From Clostridia bacterium (GTDB lineage Bacteria > Bacillota > Clostridia > Oscillospirales > Acutalibacteraceae): a stretch of 42,391 nucleotides of DNA. Of this stretch, positions 40,238 to 42,391 are shown piece after piece. Numbering within the stretch: the stretch's first letter is position 1; every line of letters starts with the position of its first letter. Under the pieces are notes generated by a model that was not told the origin of the DNA, did not search any database, and saw only the letters and a program-made list of their open reading frames with translations. Position numbers and translations under genes: made by a program. The stretch lies in NCBI GenBank assembly GCA_017396895.1, contig JAFQKN010000040.1:1-42391 (forward strand). Direction: 5' to 3'.

Positions 40238-41835
40238 GAATCAATGAGATCATCGTTCCTTTGGGAACGCAAACCGAAGATATAAAAAAAGAAGCGGCCG
40301 CCGTGATCGGTGTGCCGTCGGGTGCATTTACTTTTTTTGAGATCGCCCGTGAAGCGATCGACTCCAGAAAGAAAAACAATATCCGCATGGTCTATTCCGT
40401 TCATGTGCAAGTGGACGGTGACGAAGAAAAAATCGCCGCACGTTTTGCGCAGAACAAAGTGTCTTTGTGTGAACGCTACCAATATATTTTGCCCGAAAAC
40501 AAGCGTAAAAGTGAGTTTCGTCCCGTGGTCGTCGGTTTCGGTCCTGCCGGAATGTTTGCAGGGCTGATGCTTGCACGCGCAGGTCTGCGACCGCTGATCC
40601 TTGAGCGCGGCAATGATGTTGACACTCGTACGGCCGACGTGCAGAAATTCTGGACGCAGAGAACACTGAATACGCAATCCAACGTGCAGTTCGGAGAAGG
40701 CGGTGCCGGTACGTTTTCGGACGGAAAACTGACAACGGGCATCAAAGACCACCGTGTACGCGAGGTCTTTGACGTTTTGTGTCAATTCGGTGCACCGGCT
40801 GAGATTGCCTATTCCGCACGTCCGCACATCGGCACGGACAAACTCGGCGGCGTTGTTAAAAACATCCGAAAAGAGATCATCCGTCTGGGCGGAGAAGTGA
40901 GATTCGGTTGCTGTCTGACCGATATTTTCTTTGCCAACAGTTTTATTCACGGCATTCAGTATACGGATGCCGCAGGAAGTCTGACAGAGATGCAGACCGA
41001 TTGCCTTGTGCTTTGTATCGGTCACTCTGCGCGTGATACGGTGGAAATGCTGTATCGCAGAGGACTTAAAATGGAGAAAAAACCGTTTTCCGTCGGTGTG
41101 CGCATTGAGCATCCGCAGGAAATGATAAACCGTTCACAGTACGGTAACGAATGGAACAATCCTTTGCTCGGTGCGGCTGATTATAAACTGAGCAATCATC
41201 CCTTGCACGGCAGGGGAGGGTATACGTTCTGTATGTGTCCGGGCGGCACGGTCGTGTGCGCTTCTTCGGAAGAAGAAATGGTCGTTGTCAACGGTATGAG
41301 CGAATATGCCCGTGACGGTGAGAATGCAAACTCTGCCATTCTCATCGGTCTGGAACCCGAATATTTTGCAGACGAGCATCCTCTTGCGGGAATGCATTTT
41401 CAGCGGGAAATTGAACGCAAGGCCTATGTCTGCGGCGGGAAAAATTATACAGCTCCGGCACAGACGGTCGGTGATTTTCTGAAAGACCGACCGAGCAAAA
41501 AAGGCGGTTTTGTGAATCCTTCCTGCCCGACAGGGGTGGAGTGGACGGACATCCGTCGGGTGTTACCGCCCGTTGTGACCGATCAGTTGGCTGTCTCCAT
41601 TCTTGCGTTTGACCGTAAATTGAAAGGTTTTGCACTGCCCGAAGCGGTTCTGACCGCCCCCGAAAGCCGCAGTTCTTCTCCTGTGCGCATTGTTCGTGAT
41701 GAATGCCGACAGGCAAATATCAAAGGTATTTTTCCGTGCGGTGAGGGTGCAGGATACGCAGGCGGCATCGTTTCTGCCGCTGTGGACGGTATCCGTTGTG
41801 CCGAAGCGGTATTGGCAGATGAATACTGGGATTGA
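40231..41835 (+). CDS. FAD-dependent dehydrogenase, COG2509 type
   Basis: A 534-aa protein. The first 90 or so residues are a small alpha/beta cap. A Rossmann FAD motif follows, VVVGFGPAGMFAGLMLARAG, then the family landmark FGEGGAGTFSDGKLTTG and a C-terminal GEGAGYAGGIVSAAVDG. The start is ATG at 40231 behind AAAAGGTG, overlapping the previous stop by 7 bp; the upstream in-frame ATG lies within the previous gene. Pairing of HI0933 and COG2509 proteins is frequent in Clostridia by general experience, but the substrate is not established. Confidence 0.92.
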   Translation: MLRINEIIVPLGTQTEDIKKEAAAVIGVPSGAFTFFEIAREAIDSRKKNNIRMVYSVHVQVDGDEEKIAARFAQNKVSLCERYQYILPENKRKSEFRPVVVGFGPAGMFAGLMLARAGLRPLILERGNDVDTRTADVQKFWTQRTLNTQSNVQFGEGGAGTFSDGKLTTGIKDHRVREVFDVLCQFGAPAEIAYSARPHIGTDKLGGVVKNIRKEIIRLGGEVRFGCCLTDIFFANSFIHGIQYTDAAGSLTEMQTDCLVLCIGHSARDTVEMLYRRGLKMEKKPFSVGVRIEHPQEMINRSQYGNEWNNPLLGAADYKLSNHPLHGRGGYTFCMCPGGTVVCASSEEEMVVVNGMSEYARDGENANSAILIGLEPEYFADEHPLAGMHFQREIERKAYVCGGKNYTAPAQTVGDFLKDRPSKKGGFVNPSCPTGVEWTDIRRVLPPVVTDQLAVSILAFDRKLKGFALPEAVLTAPESRSSSPVRIVRDECRQANIKGIFPCGEGAGYAGGIVSAAVDGIRCAEAVLADEYWD

Positions 41836-41874
41836 AATAAAACACAGAAAGCAAAAAATGTATTGCCTTGTCTC

Positions 41875-41903
41875 TTGCAATGTTTGTTCTTTTATGGTAT
41901 AAT
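41875..41903 (+). promoter_or_regulatory. Promoter of the small protein gene
   Basis: TTGCAA (41875-41880), 17-bp spacer, TATAAT (41898-41903), giving a leader of about 30 nt before GAGGTG and the ATG. Confidence 0.75.
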
Positions 41904-41939
41904 CAAGTCAGAAAAATTTTAACGGAAAGAGGTGTCTTT

Positions 41940-42107
41940 ATGGGCGATCTTGATATCGGCGGAATGCTCAACAGAATGCTCCCTATTTTTGATTACTACA
42001 TCACGTTTTTCACCCGTTTGCTTGTGAACTTTGCTGCCAGTTTGGGAATTGATCTGGACTTGGGCAATAATGAAGAAGACGATGCAACACCAGAAGAAGG
42101 TCAATAA
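41940..42107 (+). CDS. Small amphipathic protein, 55 aa, function unknown
   Basis: A 55-aa protein. The ATG at 41940 follows GAGGTG at 5-nt spacing, and the gene has its own promoter and terminator, so it is very likely real. It has a short N-terminal segment (MGDLDIGGMLNRM), a hydrophobic-aromatic stretch that could lie at or in the membrane (about 15-40, IFDYYITFFTRLLVNFAASL) and an acidic tail (NNEEDDATPEEG). I know no family. A membrane-peripheral small protein or a small secreted peptide are both possible. Confidence 0.75.
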   Translation: MGDLDIGGMLNRMLPIFDYYITFFTRLLVNFAASLGIDLDLGNNEEDDATPEEGQ

Positions 42108-42132
42108 GAACCTTTCTTAATAATTGGATTTT

Positions 42133-42173
42133 AAAAACCGCTTGCAATTTTTATGTAACTGCAAGCGGTTTTT
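42133..42173 (+). terminator. Strong terminator after the small protein gene
   Basis: AAAAACCGCTTGCA (42133-42146) pairs with TGCAAGCGGTTTTT (42160-42173), ending in the T-run. The MITE fragment starts 4 bp later. Confidence 0.93.
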
Positions 42174-42177
42174 AATT

Positions 42178-42228
42178 GGTGCTTCACGGAAAGTTGGGGA
42201 TCGGAAAAAAGATAAATTATGATTTATC
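42178..42228 (+). mobile_element. Fragment of the MITE-like element (one end)
   Basis: Matches the left end of copy 1 (one base changed, GGTGCTTCACGG) through the GATAAATTATGATTTAT word, then the homology stops. The rest of the element is missing, so it is a truncated or partly replaced copy, again just behind a terminator T-run. Confidence 0.8.
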
Positions 42229-42299
42229 TTACCAACGGCACCCCTCAAATACTTGTCGCCCCTGAAAGGGGAGATGGACAGATTATCATATGAAATGCA

Positions 42300-42391
42300 A
42301 CACCTAAAAAAGATAGAGACATCATAGCCTCCATCGTGTAAAATGTAAGTGACCAAACAAACTCTTACAAGGAGGAAACTATGATGTCCTA
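42300..42391 (+). other. Possible left end of an insertion sequence or next gene, cut by window edge
   Basis: GTGTAAAATGTAAGTGACCA (42337-42356) resembles a TG-starting terminal repeat, and GACATCATAG (42319-42328) is repeated inverted as CTATGATGTC (42378-42387). An AAGGAGG ribosome binding site (42369-42375) then precedes ATGATG at 42380, where a frame beginning M-M-S would open. Only 12 bases of it are inside the window, so its identity cannot be decided. Confidence 0.35.

Overview
The window looks like chromosomal DNA of an anaerobic Bacillota (Clostridia, probably Oscillospirales/Ruminococcaceae-like). Most genes have strong AGGAG-type ribosome binding sites. One protein has a Gram-positive LPXTG cell-wall anchor. 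Core genes recG, murA, luxS and pncB are of Firmicute type, and base composition by eye is intermediate (near 45-50% GC). No rRNA, tRNA, CRISPR array or complete transposase gene was seen.

Layout. (1) 1-2360: recG, bracketed by a perfect 23-bp inverted repeat and AT-rich repeat remnants. (2) 2547-13554, + strand: a carbohydrate/surface block of GH43 glycosidase, giant LPXTG surface protein, MFS transporter, Cys-type sulfatase, hexapeptide acetyltransferase, secreted calcineurin-like phosphoesterase and luxS. The surface-protein gene lies between two 262-bp direct repeats (about 95% identical). These are the 3' part of the GH43 gene and a second, headless copy of it, so the surface gene appears to have been inserted and could be looped out. 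(3) 13749-15157: murA and a strong bidirectional terminator. (4) 15164-28096, - strand: a beta-helix/TM/HAD-phosphatase fusion and a second GH43, separated by a striking array of eight paired 11-bp repeats. Upstream of these is a signalling cassette: a 941-aa Cys-rich helical protein of unknown family, a PP2C phosphatase, a 1492-aa kinase-Rossmann-RyR-PD-(D/E)XK nuclease protein and a small two-repeat protein. (5) 28201-34090: two 363-bp MITE-like elements in inverted orientation enclose a three-gene acyl-activation/transfer cluster (GH3-type amido synthetase, condensation-type acyltransferase, acyl-AMP ligase). (6) 34200-36508: ceramidase-like protein and a metallophosphoesterase. (7) 36600-38048: pncB (-). 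(8) 38289-42107: two XRE regulators, two flavoprotein genes and a small conserved-looking protein. (9) The window ends in a MITE fragment and the probable start of another gene, possibly an insertion sequence.

How the parts may work together. The first block and the two minus-strand glycan proteins fit uptake and trimming of sulfated or galactosylated host glycans at the cell surface, with luxS attached to the same transcription unit. The kinase/phosphatase/nuclease cassette reads as a stress- or phage-responsive phospho-relay with a DNA- or RNA-cutting effector, and is the best candidate for an undescribed defence-type system. The MITE-bracketed GH3/acyltransferase/ligase cluster, next to a ceramidase-like amidohydrolase, is the best candidate for an undescribed N-acyl or ester metabolite pathway. 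Functions above the family level are inference.
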